Program-made: the position numbers and the translations under genes | Shown: piece by piece, positions 1-9,937 of the stretch | Layout of the letters: every line of letters starts with the position of its first letter | Position numbering within the stretch: position 1 is the first letter of the stretch | Source: an uncultured Clostridia bacterium | Lineage (GTDB): Bacteria; Bacillota; Clostridia; Oscillospirales; CAG-272 | Direction of reading: 5' to 3' | NCBI GenBank assembly: GCA_947588825.1 | Contig: CANPZU010000001.1 | Span: forward strand, 1 to 64,000 | Length of the DNA stretch: 64,000 bases | The notes under the pieces: model-generated | The model's input: the letters and a program-made list of their open reading frames with translations, nothing else | Told to the model about the DNA's origin: nothing | Database searches by the model: none

Positions 1-31
1 GATGGAGTTCCATCGCGCCGCCGCGTGAAAA

Positions 32-61
32 ATTCCACCCTGCTGCGCAGCAGGGTGGAAT
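32..61. terminator. Perfect 30-bp palindrome, probable terminator stem
   Basis: Two 15-base arms (ATTCCACCCTGCTGC and its exact complement) abut without a loop, and a T-rich stretch follows about 8 bases later on the plus strand. It probably ends a plus-strand gene lying left of the window. The stem is seen directly; the function is inferred. Confidence 0.5.
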
Positions 62-277
62 CTCCACTAATTTGTTTTTGTTTTTTTCACTGTCTACTTG
101 ACAGGGGGCGCTTCATATGAAGGTCGGGCTCACTTTCGCGTGCCTGAATCTCAAAAAGTTAGCCACAATCCTGTGGAAAAATGGTAAGGGGCCTTCCTGT
201 TTTCATTATTTTTGCAACGTTTTGGTCCGCTCTTTCAATTATTCACGCATTTATGCAATTCTTCTTACATATTACAA

Positions 278-345
278 CAAAGCGGCTTTGTGCGTTTAAT
301 CACAAAACCGCTTTGTCTTCAATCTGCCACCGGCTTAGCCGGTGG
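278..345. repeat. Two adjacent hairpins, possible IS200/IS605-type end remnant
   Basis: CAAAGCGG at 278-285 pairs with CCGCTTTG at 308-315, with a further inner TTTGTG/CACAAA pairing. It is followed by the tight hairpin CCACCGGC-TTA-GCCGGTGG at 327-345. No transposase frame is present. A related ACCGGC-TGC-GCCGGT hairpin lies at 23370-23384. The rest of 1-477 holds no credible gene. These stems lie downstream of the minus-strand ABC operon and may help terminate it. The link to IS200/IS605 ends is only a resemblance. Confidence 0.3.
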
Positions 346-477
346 TTATGACTGTTTTGATTGTCTTAGAACATGCGCCGCTTTAAAGGACGCAGTTTTT
401 TATTTTTGGTACATTGACAAAGGTTTTAGGTTGATTTGCGCAAAAGACAGTTAGTTATAATGATTTTCAATCGCTTT

Positions 478-2391
478 TTATTCAAGCTCGAAAACGCCGG
501 TATAAAGCTGGTAATATACGCCCTTATCGCTAAGCAGCTTTTCATGACTGCCGCGCTCGATTATGCGGCCGTGGTCAAGCACCATTATAACGTCCGAGTT
601 CATAATAGTCGAAAGCCTGTGGGCTATAACAAAGACGGTTCGCCCTTCCATGAGCTTATCCATGCCTCGCTGCACTATCGCCTCGGTTCGAGTGTCTATT
701 GATGAGGTCGCCTCGTCGAGTATCATCACGGGAGGATTTGCGACCGCCGCGCGCGCTATGGCGATAAGCTGTCTTTGACCTTGTGAAAGATTTGCGCCGT
801 TTGAGTTCAGCTCGGTCATATATCCCTCGGGGAGGCGGGTGATAAAGTCGTCGGCTCCGGCGAGCTTTGCCGCCTGCATACATTCTTCGTCGGTGGCGTC
901 AAGTCTGCCGTACCGTATGTTTTCCATAACCGTTCCGGTGAACAAATTGGTGTCCTGAAGAACTATGCCCAGCGAGCGGCGAAGGTCGGACTTTTTTATC
1001 TTGTTTATATTTATGCCGTCATAGCGTATTTTACCGTCCGCTATATCGTAGAAGCGATTTATAAGATTGGTAATTGTGGTCTTTCCCGCGCCGGTGGCTC
1101 CGACAAAGGCGACCTTTTGACCGGGTTCGGCGTAGACGCTTACGCCGTGGAGAACGGTCTTTCCCTCCTCATAGCCAAAATCGACGTCAAACAGACGCAC
1201 GTCTCCCTGAAGCGGGGTGTATGTGACGCTGCCGTCGCCGTGAGGATGTCTCCAAGCCCATTTTCCGGTTTGTTTTTCGGATTCAAGTATATTGCCATTC
1301 TCGTCGACGGTGCAGTTTACAAGGCTGACGTATCCGTCGTCCCGTTCAGGCTCCTCGTCCATGAGCGAAAAGACTCTTTGAGCGCCTGCAAGTCCCATTA
1401 TAATGGCGTTCATCTGCTGGGTGAGGTTGTTGAGGTTGCCCGTGAACTGCTTTGTCATATTCAAAAATGGAACGAGAATGCTTATGCTGAAAGCAAGACC
1501 CGAAATACTGACATTTGAAATGCCCGAAATAAGGAAGACGCCGCTTGCCGTAGCGCATAGCACATAGAGCACGTTTCCGATATTGTTTATTATCGGCCCA
1601 AGACTGTTTGCATACGCGTTGGCCTTGAAGGTGTCGTCGTACAGCACCTCGTTTATCTTGTCAAAGTCGTTTATTGCCGCTTCCTCATGGCAGAATACCT
1701 TGATTACCCTTTGTCCGTTCATCATTTCCTGAACGAATGCCTCGGTTTTGCCTATTGATATTTGTCTGCGCACAAAATACTTTGACGAACCCCCGCCGAT
1801 CTTTCTTGATACTAAGATCATGGCGGAAACTCCGACAAGTATGATCAAGGTCATCCATACGCTGAACCATAGCATGATGAAAAATACGGTGAGCACAATG
1901 ACGGCCGACTGTAAGAGCTGCGGCAGCGACTGAGAAACGAGCTGTCTCAGGGCGTCTATGTCGTTGGTGTAGTAACTCATTATGTCGCCGTGCTTGTTGG
2001 TGTCGAAAAAGCGTATGGGCAGATCCTGCATGTGCTCAAACATCCCACGGCGCAGCTTGCACAAAAATCCCTGGGTGATATACGCCATGAGCTGGGTGTG
2101 CAGGGTTATAAAAATCACCGAAAGAACGTACAGACACGCCAAAAGCAGAACGGTCGGGAAAATACTTGTTTTGATAGTATCCCAGTTAAGGTCCCCCGTT
2201 TTCAGGGCGGTGTCGACCGCCTGAAGAACTCTCTGTACAAACAAAGAGGGAATTGAGGATACCGCCGCGGAAAAGACTATGCATAAGGCGGTCAGAGGCA
2301 CAAGTACGGGGTAGTACTTAAACAGCAGCCGTATGACTCTGAAGAAGGTATTTTTATTGAATTTTGGTTTTTTGTTTTGTTCAGTCGTCAT
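478..2391 (-). CDS. ABC exporter half-transporter (TM domain + ATPase), second subunit
   Basis: This 637-aa protein is an exporter half-molecule. An N-terminal type-1 ABC transmembrane domain (about residues 15-330, six predicted helices) is followed by a nucleotide-binding domain with Walker A GATGAGKTT, a modified signature LSQGQRQL in place of LSGGQ, and Walker B with a canonical Glu (MILDEATSSID). It overlaps the upstream half-transporter by 11 bp, so the two are translationally coupled and very likely form a heterodimer that exports a drug, lipid or peptide. An insertion of about 40 residues precedes the ATPase domain, as in YheI/BmrD-like partners. The substrate cannot be read from sequence. 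Confidence 0.9.
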   Translation of the reverse strand: MTTEQNKKPKFNKNTFFRVIRLLFKYYPVLVPLTALCIVFSAAVSSIPSLFVQRVLQAVDTALKTGDLNWDTIKTSIFPTVLLLACLYVLSVIFITLHTQLMAYITQGFLCKLRRGMFEHMQDLPIRFFDTNKHGDIMSYYTNDIDALRQLVSQSLPQLLQSAVIVLTVFFIMLWFSVWMTLIILVGVSAMILVSRKIGGGSSKYFVRRQISIGKTEAFVQEMMNGQRVIKVFCHEEAAINDFDKINEVLYDDTFKANAYANSLGPIINNIGNVLYVLCATASGVFLISGISNVSISGLAFSISILVPFLNMTKQFTGNLNNLTQQMNAIIMGLAGAQRVFSLMDEEPERDDGYVSLVNCTVDENGNILESEKQTGKWAWRHPHGDGSVTYTPLQGDVRLFDVDFGYEEGKTVLHGVSVYAEPGQKVAFVGATGAGKTTITNLINRFYDIADGKIRYDGININKIKKSDLRRSLGIVLQDTNLFTGTVMENIRYGRLDATDEECMQAAKLAGADDFITRLPEGYMTELNSNGANLSQGQRQLIAIARAAVANPPVMILDEATSSIDTRTEAIVQRGMDKLMEGRTVFVIAHRLSTIMNSDVIMVLDHGRIIERGSHEKLLSDKGVYYQLYTGVFELE

Positions 2392-4126
2392 TTATACTCC
2401 CCCCGTTTGTCTGCTGAATATATATTTCTCGGTAGATATCGCAGTTTTTCATAAGCGACTCGTGATCTCCCACGGCCGCCATTTCTCCGTTGTTCATGAC
2501 GATTATCATGTCCGCGTCTTGTACCGAGGCGACGCGCTGAGCGATTATTATTTTGGTTGTCTCGGGAATATACTGCTTAAAGCCCCTTCTTATGAGCATG
2601 TCGGTTTTGGTGTCGACGGCGCTGGTGGAATCGTCGAGAATGAGTATTTTAGGCTTTTTGAGGAGCGCTCTCGCTATGCACAGACGCTGTTTTTGTCCGC
2701 CCGAAACGTTGGTTCCGCCCTGTTCGATCATTGTATCCAATCCTTCAGGGAAGGAATTTATAAATTCAAGAGCCTGCGAAAGCTCGCACGCTTTGAGTAT
2801 TTCGGCATCGGTGGCGTCGGGGTTGCCCCATTTCAGATTATCGCGTATGGTTCCCGAAAAGAGCACATTTTTTTGCAGTACCATCGCGACCTGGTTTCTG
2901 AGCGCTTCAAGATCGTACTGACGCACGTCCTTTTTTCCTACCATGACCTTTCCGACGCTCGCGTCGTAAAGTCTTGGGATGAGCTGAACTATCGTTGATT
3001 TTCCCGAGCCGGTGGTACCGAGTATACCGACGGTCATTCCCGAATCGATGTGCAGATTGACGTTTGAAAGCGCGTACCTTTCGGCCCTTTCCGAGTATTT
3101 AAAGCTGACGTCGCAAAAATCGATCGAGCCGTCGGAAATAGTCGTTATCGGGTTTTCGGGATCGGTCAGGGTCGATTTTTCGTCAAGTATCTCAACAATA
3201 CGCTTGATCGACTCGGAGGACATTGTCAGCGTGACGTATATCATGGAAAGCATCATGAGCTGCATAAGTATCTGCATGCCGTAGGTGAGCATCGCTGTGA
3301 TGTCTCCCACGTTGATTACGCTTCCCCCGCTCGTTATTATCAGCTTGGAGCCGATAAACAGCACAAACAGCATGTTAAAATAGACGCATATCTGCATAAG
3401 GGGAGTGTTGAGCGCTACAATGCGCTCCGCGCGCGTGAAATCCTCTCTTATCGTCTCGGCTGCAAACGCGAATTTTTCTTTTTCGTATTCCTGACGCGAG
3501 AAGCCCTTAACGACCCTCATTCCTCTCACGTTTTCCTCGATCGATTCGTTTAATCGGTCGTATTTCTTGAATACGCGCCGGAAAGCGGGCATCGCGTTGC
3601 GCGCCACAAGAAGCAGACCGAAAACGAGAAACGGTATGATCACCACAAACGAGGTGGCAAGCGCTCCTCCCATGACGTACGCCATTACGATCGAAAAAGT
3701 GAGCAGCAGCGGCGCTCTTATTGCCATCCTTATGAGCATCATGTAGGCCATTTGAACGTTGGCGACGTCTGTGGTCATCCTTGTCACAAGCGAGGAGGAT
3801 GAAAATTTGTCGATGTTTTTAAAGGAATATGTCTGTATTTTCCTAAACATGTCCCGGCGCAGATTTTTGGCAAATCCGGCCGACGCCTTCGCACAGGTAA
3901 AACCTGCGCTGCCACCGCAGATAAGGGATATTACCGCCATTATAAGCAGTATAATACCGGTTTGCACCACTCCTTTAAGCTCGGCTCCCTGCTGCACCTT
4001 GTTTACAAGATCGGCGGTAATAAAGGGTATAAGGGCCTCGATAATAACTTCTCCCGTTATGAAAATAAGGGTCAGTATGGTCGGACGCTTGTACTCCCTT
4101 ATGCAGGCTAAAAGCTTTTTTATCAC
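2381..4126 (-). CDS. ABC exporter half-transporter (TM domain + ATPase), first subunit
   Basis: This 581-aa partner of the downstream exporter gene has a six-helix TM domain followed by an ATPase with Walker A GTTGSGKST, canonical signature VSGGQKQR, and Walker B ending LILDDSTS. Asp replaces the usual catalytic Glu, which is typical of the degenerate-site subunit of heterodimeric exporters. I place the start at the GTG at 4126 because GAGGTG lies 8 bases upstream. A longer ATG frame begins at 4192, but that ATG sits in the -35 element of the promoter at 4164-4192 and so cannot be the start. Together the pair has one consensus and one degenerate ATP site. Confidence 0.9.
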   Translation of the reverse strand: MIKKLLACIREYKRPTILTLIFITGEVIIEALIPFITADLVNKVQQGAELKGVVQTGIILLIMAVISLICGGSAGFTCAKASAGFAKNLRRDMFRKIQTYSFKNIDKFSSSSLVTRMTTDVANVQMAYMMLIRMAIRAPLLLTFSIVMAYVMGGALATSFVVIIPFLVFGLLLVARNAMPAFRRVFKKYDRLNESIEENVRGMRVVKGFSRQEYEKEKFAFAAETIREDFTRAERIVALNTPLMQICVYFNMLFVLFIGSKLIITSGGSVINVGDITAMLTYGMQILMQLMMLSMIYVTLTMSSESIKRIVEILDEKSTLTDPENPITTISDGSIDFCDVSFKYSERAERYALSNVNLHIDSGMTVGILGTTGSGKSTIVQLIPRLYDASVGKVMVGKKDVRQYDLEALRNQVAMVLQKNVLFSGTIRDNLKWGNPDATDAEILKACELSQALEFINSFPEGLDTMIEQGGTNVSGGQKQRLCIARALLKKPKILILDDSTSAVDTKTDMLIRRGFKQYIPETTKIIIAQRVASVQDADMIIVMNNGEMAAVGDHESLMKNCDIYREIYIQQTNGGSINDD

Positions 4127-4163
4127 TGATTTTTCACCTCTTATATAAAACATACAAAGTATA

Positions 4164-4192
4164 ATTATAAAGCATAAGAGAATGATTTTCAA
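4164..4192 (-). promoter_or_regulatory. Sigma-A type promoter for the ABC exporter operon
   Basis: Read on the minus strand: TTGAAA (4192-4187), 17-bp spacer, TATAAT (4169-4164), about 38 bases before the GTG start. The rest of the 4193-4650 gap holds no convincing gene. It contains a GCGGCACAA-type hairpin near 4328-4352 and a GGCGG/CCGCC stem near 4602-4625 just after spoIIE. Confidence 0.7.
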
Positions 4193-4650
4193 GACTGAAA
4201 AGTAAGTTTTTTGTTAACTTGCAGAAAGCGCCGAAAAACAAAAAGATCCCGCAGAGCATTAAAACCGCTTTTACGCGGCGCGCTTTTGCGTCCTCTTTGC
4301 TTTTTACCGCGATAAAGCAAGGCGCGCGGCACAAAATTTATTGTGTCGCGTTGTTGTCCTTTTGAGTTTGCCGCTCGAAAGATCAGAGCAGTCTTTTTTA
4401 TTTTGCCGTTTGTGAAATAGAATGAAATAAATAATGAAGGGGGAAAAGAATCGTATTGCGCGGCAAGCTGCACAAATCTTAAGGATGCGTTTTGAGAGGC
4501 TCTTATGTGGTAAAGCTGAAGGCGATTTTAATGTCGGGCGGTCAAAACCTACGCGGTCAAGTTTTATGATATGACTTAGGAGAATTTTTTATTGTTTGAC
4601 TTGGCGGCATATCCTTTGCGGCCGCCCGAGTTTTGTAAATATGGCTTTTA

Positions 4651-7017
4651 TCAGATGGGAGTAACTTTGACCGCGCTTACCGAAATATCGTCCGCCGAAT
4701 CCGTTTCGGCTTTGGCGCGTTTTGCCACGGCTTCGGCGATATCCTTAAGAGGCATATCCTTACAGGAGAGCAGGAGGTCGGGCAGCCAAAGCGCGTCCTC
4801 AAGGTCGGGGGCGACGCCGTCGCTCACGAGTATGACGATGTCGTTTTCAAGCAGCTGCATTTCAACTTTTTCGGCGTTTATTTCTTTTGTGAGGCCAAGC
4901 GGCATGCTGTGCGCTTCGACTTTAAAAATATTTCCTCCTCTGAGCACATACGAATCGGGAGCTCCGCACTTGATAAAGCAGGCCCGGGCGTTTATCGTGT
5001 CAAATTCAAGAATGTCGGCGGTGCAGTGGTATTCTTCGCTTCTTGCCCGCAGGAAATTTGACAAAAGCTTAAGGGTCACGGGCAGACAGTTTCCGGCTCC
5101 GAGCATTTTTTCAATAAACATGTAGGATATTTCCGAGACGGAAGCCGCCTCCTTGCCGCATCCCATTCCGTCGCAAAGCGTGACATAGGAGTAGCCGTTT
5201 ACGCTGTCAAAAAAGCCGCTTTTGTCCCCTGATATCTCTTCTCCTTTTGCGCATACAGATGAAAAGGCTTTTTCAAGCTTGAAGCTTTTTCGCGAGGTGA
5301 GGGTCATCGAGACGAATTCTCCGCTGAAATTGAATTCCGGCTCTGTGAGCTTAAGGCCGGTTCCGTTTTCGAGACTGCGGCGTATCTCTTCCGACGTAAC
5401 CGCGATGCTGCCTATTTCCACCCCGGAGGCAAGGATCGTCTTGCACCGTTTTCCCCAAGCGCCGTATGCCATTGAGGATATGCCCAGTCCGCGAATTATT
5501 TTTGCCGCTTTGTTTTGCAGGTCGCTATCAAGGACATAATCGCTTTCATCCGCCACACTGTCGCGCAGCAGCTCGGATATCGCTTCATAGTCGAGAGCAA
5601 ACAGCTCGGTTTTGTCTTTTTTTATTGCGTCCTCCACCATGTCGGCGCATCCGCGGTTTATGTCCCAGAGTATCTTTTCGATGTTGCGGCATCTTTTGGC
5701 AAGAAATTCGGGCAGATCGCCCTTTTCAAGAAAGCCCTTGTTTCTCATGTTTTCCGCGATTATATTGATTCCCTCGTTGGTTTCGTCGAAATTTTTCTGC
5801 CAGCAGTAGGAAACGAGCGAGCACTTACGGCAATATTTGTCGAAAACGTCGTCGCACAGCTCGTGAAGTTCAAAAAGACCGGGACTTCTCAGATTTACCG
5901 AGAGCTTTACAAACACCTTTGAAATATCGTCGAACGCCCTTGACAGAAAGGCGAATTTTTTTCTTTCGCCCTCCCTCTTCTTTTCTTCCGAGATCGCGTC
6001 GTTTATCACGTTTGTAACCTGCTCGTCGTTCGAAGGAAGGAGCTTTGAAAAAAGTCCGGTTTTATAAAGAGGTATGTATATAAGAGACGCGAATATCATG
6101 TCTCCCGCCAGTGCGAAAACAGACCCGACGCCCTCGAGATAGGCTGCGCAGCCGATTGCGCTGGCAAGCGATATGAATACTCCGGGTATCACGCCGAACA
6201 CTCTGAAAGCTCCCGCCGCAAATCCCGCCACTGTGAAGGTCACGGGACTTATAAAGCAGGCGATTCCGCAGACAAGACCGCATATCGCGCCGCGGAGCGT
6301 TCCGTAAGCGTTTGCCGCCACAAGTATTACAAGAAAGGAGACCGACACCGCAAATGAGTAACCGAAAAAGGTGTGTGAGGAGAGCGAATATATAAATACG
6401 AAAAGAAGAGCGCACATGCCCGCCTCCTTAAGCGCGGAGGGTCCCTTGTCTTTTAGCGTGCTGCCAAAGAGCAGGGAAAGCAGCGGGGCGCACACCGTTA
6501 CAAAAATAAGGGAAAGCAGTCCGTTTATACCGCTTTTTTGCAGACTGTCCGCAAAGGAGTATACCCCCATCAAAAATGCGCATGAAAAGCAGATTATAAC
6601 TCGTATTTTCGTTTCTTCCTCAAATATTCTTCTCCCCTGCACGTCACTTTTCGGAGAGATAACGGCGCGCGATATGATAGCCAGGGTGTATATAAGTATG
6701 TGCGCGAACGCCTCGCCGGTTGAGGAGAGCGCTCCCGCTATCGCACCGACGTAAACAAAAAACGTTCCCGAGTGACCCGCGCAGCACAGCAGTGCAAGCG
6801 CAAAGGGATAACTGTCAAATACCGCCCTTGTACCCGCAAAGAGAAATCCGGAAAGCGCACAGAATATGCAGTACCCCGCACGGCGCCGTATCCTTGCGGC
6901 TTCTTCCTGGCTCAGCGCTTTACCGCCTTCTATTCTTCCTCCGATCGCGGTAATGAGCTTTGTCCCTTTTTCCTTCAGTTTATTTACCCTTTCTTTGGCT
7001 TTTATCAGAATATCCAT
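4651..7017 (-). CDS. spoIIE: Stage II sporulation protein E (PP2C-type phosphatase)
   Basis: SpoIIE is the membrane serine phosphatase at the asymmetric septum that dephosphorylates the anti-anti-sigma factor SpoIIAA and so activates sigma-F in the forespore. The 788-aa protein has the family layout: a short cytoplasmic N-terminus, about ten hydrophobic helices (roughly residues 45-320), a central oligomerisation region with several Cys (near 390-410), and a C-terminal PP2C/SpoIIE domain with the metal-binding motif LCDGMGCGKEA and a late SDG. It is single-copy in spore formers, so the organism should be endospore-forming. It is transcribed alone. The sequence TTTGACGAAA about 65 bp upstream differs by one base from a Spo0A box, which is too weak to call. 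Confidence 0.93.
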   Translation of the reverse strand: MDILIKAKERVNKLKEKGTKLITAIGGRIEGGKALSQEEAARIRRRAGYCIFCALSGFLFAGTRAVFDSYPFALALLCCAGHSGTFFVYVGAIAGALSSTGEAFAHILIYTLAIISRAVISPKSDVQGRRIFEEETKIRVIICFSCAFLMGVYSFADSLQKSGINGLLSLIFVTVCAPLLSLLFGSTLKDKGPSALKEAGMCALLFVFIYSLSSHTFFGYSFAVSVSFLVILVAANAYGTLRGAICGLVCGIACFISPVTFTVAGFAAGAFRVFGVIPGVFISLASAIGCAAYLEGVGSVFALAGDMIFASLIYIPLYKTGLFSKLLPSNDEQVTNVINDAISEEKKREGERKKFAFLSRAFDDISKVFVKLSVNLRSPGLFELHELCDDVFDKYCRKCSLVSYCWQKNFDETNEGINIIAENMRNKGFLEKGDLPEFLAKRCRNIEKILWDINRGCADMVEDAIKKDKTELFALDYEAISELLRDSVADESDYVLDSDLQNKAAKIIRGLGISSMAYGAWGKRCKTILASGVEIGSIAVTSEEIRRSLENGTGLKLTEPEFNFSGEFVSMTLTSRKSFKLEKAFSSVCAKGEEISGDKSGFFDSVNGYSYVTLCDGMGCGKEAASVSEISYMFIEKMLGAGNCLPVTLKLLSNFLRARSEEYHCTADILEFDTINARACFIKCGAPDSYVLRGGNIFKVEAHSMPLGLTKEINAEKVEMQLLENDIVILVSDGVAPDLEDALWLPDLLLSCKDMPLKDIAEAVAKRAKAETDSADDISVSAVKVTPI

Positions 7018-7545
7018 TTTTTCTAAATACCTTGCCTTTCCGCAAATGACCTTTACTTTGTTTTTGTTCTTTTATTTTATACTTTGACGAAAACTTTGTC
7101 TGTCAAATTGTGAAGGTCGTATAATAAAAAGTCGGGTCGGCAGATGTTAAAAAGCATCGTCGACCCGTGTAAATCTTTTCAATTTGTTTTTTATTTTCGA
7201 ATTATGAAGATGAATTTATTTCATGCGCACCGAATATTTTCGGCGCTTCTTCATATTATTTGTAAGATACGCTTTTTGCGCCGTTTATCTGCTTTGTGGA
7301 GACAGTGCTCAAGAAAAGGCAGGTACGTCGTTTTGAGTCGTTTATCTTTTGTGCTTTAAGCGGCCTTTAAGCTTCTTACGTTCATAGCTTTAGCACTTAG
7401 CAAAAAAAATATACGTGTAAAATTAAAAAACAAATTCCGATAATTTGATTTTGACAATGCAGAAAAACCGCGCGTTAAAAAATAAAAGTACGGCAGGCGC
7501 ATGAGCGCCTGCCGCACGTAATGTATTTATATCCTTTTTCCTTTT
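7018..7545. other. Intergenic region upstream of spoIIE
   Basis: No gene is supported here. A hairpin (GGGTCG...CGACCC with an inner GATG/CATC) lies at about 7133-7166, within the probable spoIIE leader or promoter region, and the terminator of the next minus-strand gene is at 7491-7514. Otherwise the sequence is AT-rich and non-coding. Confidence 0.5.
7475..7514 (-). terminator. Intrinsic terminator of the SH3/RCC1 operon
   Basis: Perfect 10-bp stem CGGCAGGCGC-ATGA-GCGCCTGCCG (7491-7514). On the minus strand it is followed by a T-rich tract (TACTTTTATTTTTT), 31 bases after the stop codon at 7546. Confidence 0.85.
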
Positions 7546-9912
7546 TCAGGAGGAAGCGATGTAGCTGTTTATCCAGCTTACGTCGGGGGAAAGCGAACCG
7601 GTCGCCACTATGGTGTTATCCGGCATATACGCCAATATGTAAGCCTCGCCTGCGCATATTTCCTGCGCTCCCGCGATCTCCGCCGCGCTTCCGACGCTTC
7701 CGCTGATGGTAGAGCCGGTTATGAGCAGATCGGAGTCTGCGGTCATACCCACCGTGAAGCTGCCTCCCGCGCTTATTGACCTTAGATTGCTCCAGCTTGA
7801 TACACTGCGCATACCCATAAGGACGCTTCCGCAGGAGAGGGCCTTTTTATCAGAGGTGATTGCCACCGAATGGAGCTTGCCCGCGCTTATTAAAACCACG
7901 TTTTTGAATGATGATACGTCGCATTGAGAATTGGTGTTTTTGCCGCACGCCCGCACAGTGCCGTCGGCAAAGAGAAAGAGCGTGTGCTCATAGCCGGCGG
8001 ATATCATCGTCACCCCGGTCAGAGCCGCGACATTGCATTGCCCATAGGTGTTGTCTCCCGCGGCCGCCACCGTTCCGTCGGCCATTAGAACGATAGTGTG
8101 GTATTTTCCCGCCGAGATCATGACGACGTCTTTGTAGGAGGAAACGTTGCACTGGCCGTATGTGTTGTCGCCGAAGGCAACGACCCGTCCGTTTGAAAGA
8201 AGTATGACAGTGTGATCCTCTCCCGAGGCGACCGACACAGCCTGTACCCCCGCCGGAGGCGTGTATATCTCGCCCATTCCGTAAAGCACGCGTCCGTTAG
8301 GCGCGATTATCGCCGCCGTGCGTCCGGCGCTTATTTTGCTTGCAAGCACATTTCTTTTTCTCTCGGCGGTCAGATATTCAAAGTAAGAGGGCAGATTTTC
8401 CTTTACCATGCCGTCACTTATATTTGCGCACAAACTGCGCAGAGTGTCGGGATCTCCCGAGGCCGCCGCGTATTTTGCCGCCCTGTCGTAATCGCCCGAC
8501 GATATATAATAGCTTGCCGCTTCCTTGTTGATTTTTTCAGTGAGGTCCTCGCTTTTTATCAGCAAGGCAAGCTCCATCGCTCCATCGTAATCCCTTATTT
8601 CGGAAAGCTCCTCAACGCCACGCTGTGCGACATTTAAGGCAAGCTCGGAATCCGAATAGGACATTGCGGTGTTGTACGCTTCAAGATATCGACCCGATGA
8701 GACAAGAAGCTCTGCCTGCTTTGCAAGGGCGCTCAAAAGCTTTTCTCGATCGTTCAATTGGGACGCTATATCAAGCGCCTGCTCGTAGCTGCCGTTTTCA
8801 ATATATTTGTCGTAAGCGAGCGAGAGAAGAACATTTGAATCGTCATATGTGGGAAGCATTAGAGAATACTCGTACGCCTTTGTATATTCGCCGGCGTCCT
8901 TGTAATAGTTTACCGCCTCAAGCAGTATCTCATACAGTACCTCAGTGGGGACACTCGGGTCCTGCGCCGCCTCTATCGCATGGTCGTACGCGTGCGACGC
9001 GGCATACGCGCGAGCAAGCTTTGTTTGATTGTTTTCGGTAATGGGCGCGGTTGTTGTGATATTTGTCTCTTGGTCTTTTGAGATTTTGCCGGTGTTTTTT
9101 CCGCCATCCTTCGATTTGCCGGCAAGCGTGAATATAAGAACAATGGACAAAAGCAGCACAGTCAGAGAAAGAATACCGACAATAGCTATTTTGGCTTTGT
9201 CCGCTTTTTTAAAAAAGGAGAGTATCCCCGCGAAAAAACCATTTTCTTCTTCACTGTCGCGCTCGCCGACGGCAAGAGGAGCGCCTTCGCTTCGAAAATA
9301 ATCGAAAAGATCGTCCCGCGACGCGCCGCAGCTTTGGCAGACGGCGTCCTCGGAGATTTCGCCGCAGGTGCATCTCCACACCACTGCCGAAAGCTTTTGC
9401 GGAATGAATTCCGCGCTCTCTCCGAACACCTTTTTGGCCTGTTCGGTTTCGGAGCGGTTGAGCCTCTTTGTAAGCGGGATCGGCTTTGTGGGCATCATGA
9501 AAAAGTCGGCGCGCAGATAGTCAAACACCGAACCGTCCGCAAAACGTATCTTGTTTACATATATCTCAAAATCAACAATGTCTATATCGTCAAAAGCACC
9601 CAGCATCACCATCATGGAGACGTCCTCTCCGTTTGGCAGACCGCTTTCGCCGAAGTTCACAGTTTTAACAAGGTATTCGTTGTCGTCAAAGAAAACATTA
9701 TCGCCGTTTGAGTCAAGGCATCTTATTACAAAGGTGGCGCTCTCAATAGCGTCGTTATCGACCTCGCTGTTTCCGGTGTTTTCAAGAGTCAGCTTTATGC
9801 TGTAACGTCCGTCCTCGTTGCTTTGTTGCAGCAGGGAGCTGCTTATAACGGCGGGACATCTCAGCGATATTCGCCGATCGTACTCTTTTATGGTACGGTT
9901 ACCCGTTTTCAT
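7546..9912 (-). CDS. Membrane protein with zinc ribbon, TPR-like and RCC1-type repeats
   Basis: Unrecognised 788-aa protein. In order: an N-terminal beta-rich domain (1-165); a two-CxxC zinc ribbon (CTCGEISEDAVCQSCG, near 180-197); one transmembrane helix (about 240-262); helical TPR-like repeats (about 290-540) spaced by ASQLND/AKQAEL-like units; and at least four RCC1-like repeats (about 570-730) of the form ISAGxxHTxxLxxDGTVxAxGDNTYGQC. RCC1 repeats normally build a beta-propeller. The ATG at 9912 is chosen because GGAAG lies 8 bases upstream; a TTG one codon earlier is also open. It follows the SH3 gene by 25 bp, so the two share an operon. The topology suggests a cytoplasmic zinc ribbon and an extracellular repeat domain. 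Confidence 0.75.
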   Translation of the reverse strand: MKTGNRTIKEYDRRISLRCPAVISSSLLQQSNEDGRYSIKLTLENTGNSEVDNDAIESATFVIRCLDSNGDNVFFDDNEYLVKTVNFGESGLPNGEDVSMMVMLGAFDDIDIVDFEIYVNKIRFADGSVFDYLRADFFMMPTKPIPLTKRLNRSETEQAKKVFGESAEFIPQKLSAVVWRCTCGEISEDAVCQSCGASRDDLFDYFRSEGAPLAVGERDSEEENGFFAGILSFFKKADKAKIAIVGILSLTVLLLSIVLIFTLAGKSKDGGKNTGKISKDQETNITTTAPITENNQTKLARAYAASHAYDHAIEAAQDPSVPTEVLYEILLEAVNYYKDAGEYTKAYEYSLMLPTYDDSNVLLSLAYDKYIENGSYEQALDIASQLNDREKLLSALAKQAELLVSSGRYLEAYNTAMSYSDSELALNVAQRGVEELSEIRDYDGAMELALLIKSEDLTEKINKEAASYYISSGDYDRAAKYAAASGDPDTLRSLCANISDGMVKENLPSYFEYLTAERKRNVLASKISAGRTAAIIAPNGRVLYGMGEIYTPPAGVQAVSVASGEDHTVILLSNGRVVAFGDNTYGQCNVSSYKDVVMISAGKYHTIVLMADGTVAAAGDNTYGQCNVAALTGVTMISAGYEHTLFLFADGTVRACGKNTNSQCDVSSFKNVVLISAGKLHSVAITSDKKALSCGSVLMGMRSVSSWSNLRSISAGGSFTVGMTADSDLLITGSTISGSVGSAAEIAGAQEICAGEAYILAYMPDNTIVATGSLSPDVSWINSYIASS

Positions 9913-9937
9913 CAAGCTTTCTTCCTTTCCTGAAGCT

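Noticed and set aside
4127..4192. N-terminal extension of the first ABC subunit from the ATG at 4192
   Set aside because: The extension overlaps a good promoter, and the GTG at 4126 has a clear ribosome site.
7082..7092. TTTGACGAAA upstream of spoIIE as a Spo0A box
   Set aside because: One mismatch in a short motif within AT-rich DNA and no promoter fitted to it; too weak to annotate.
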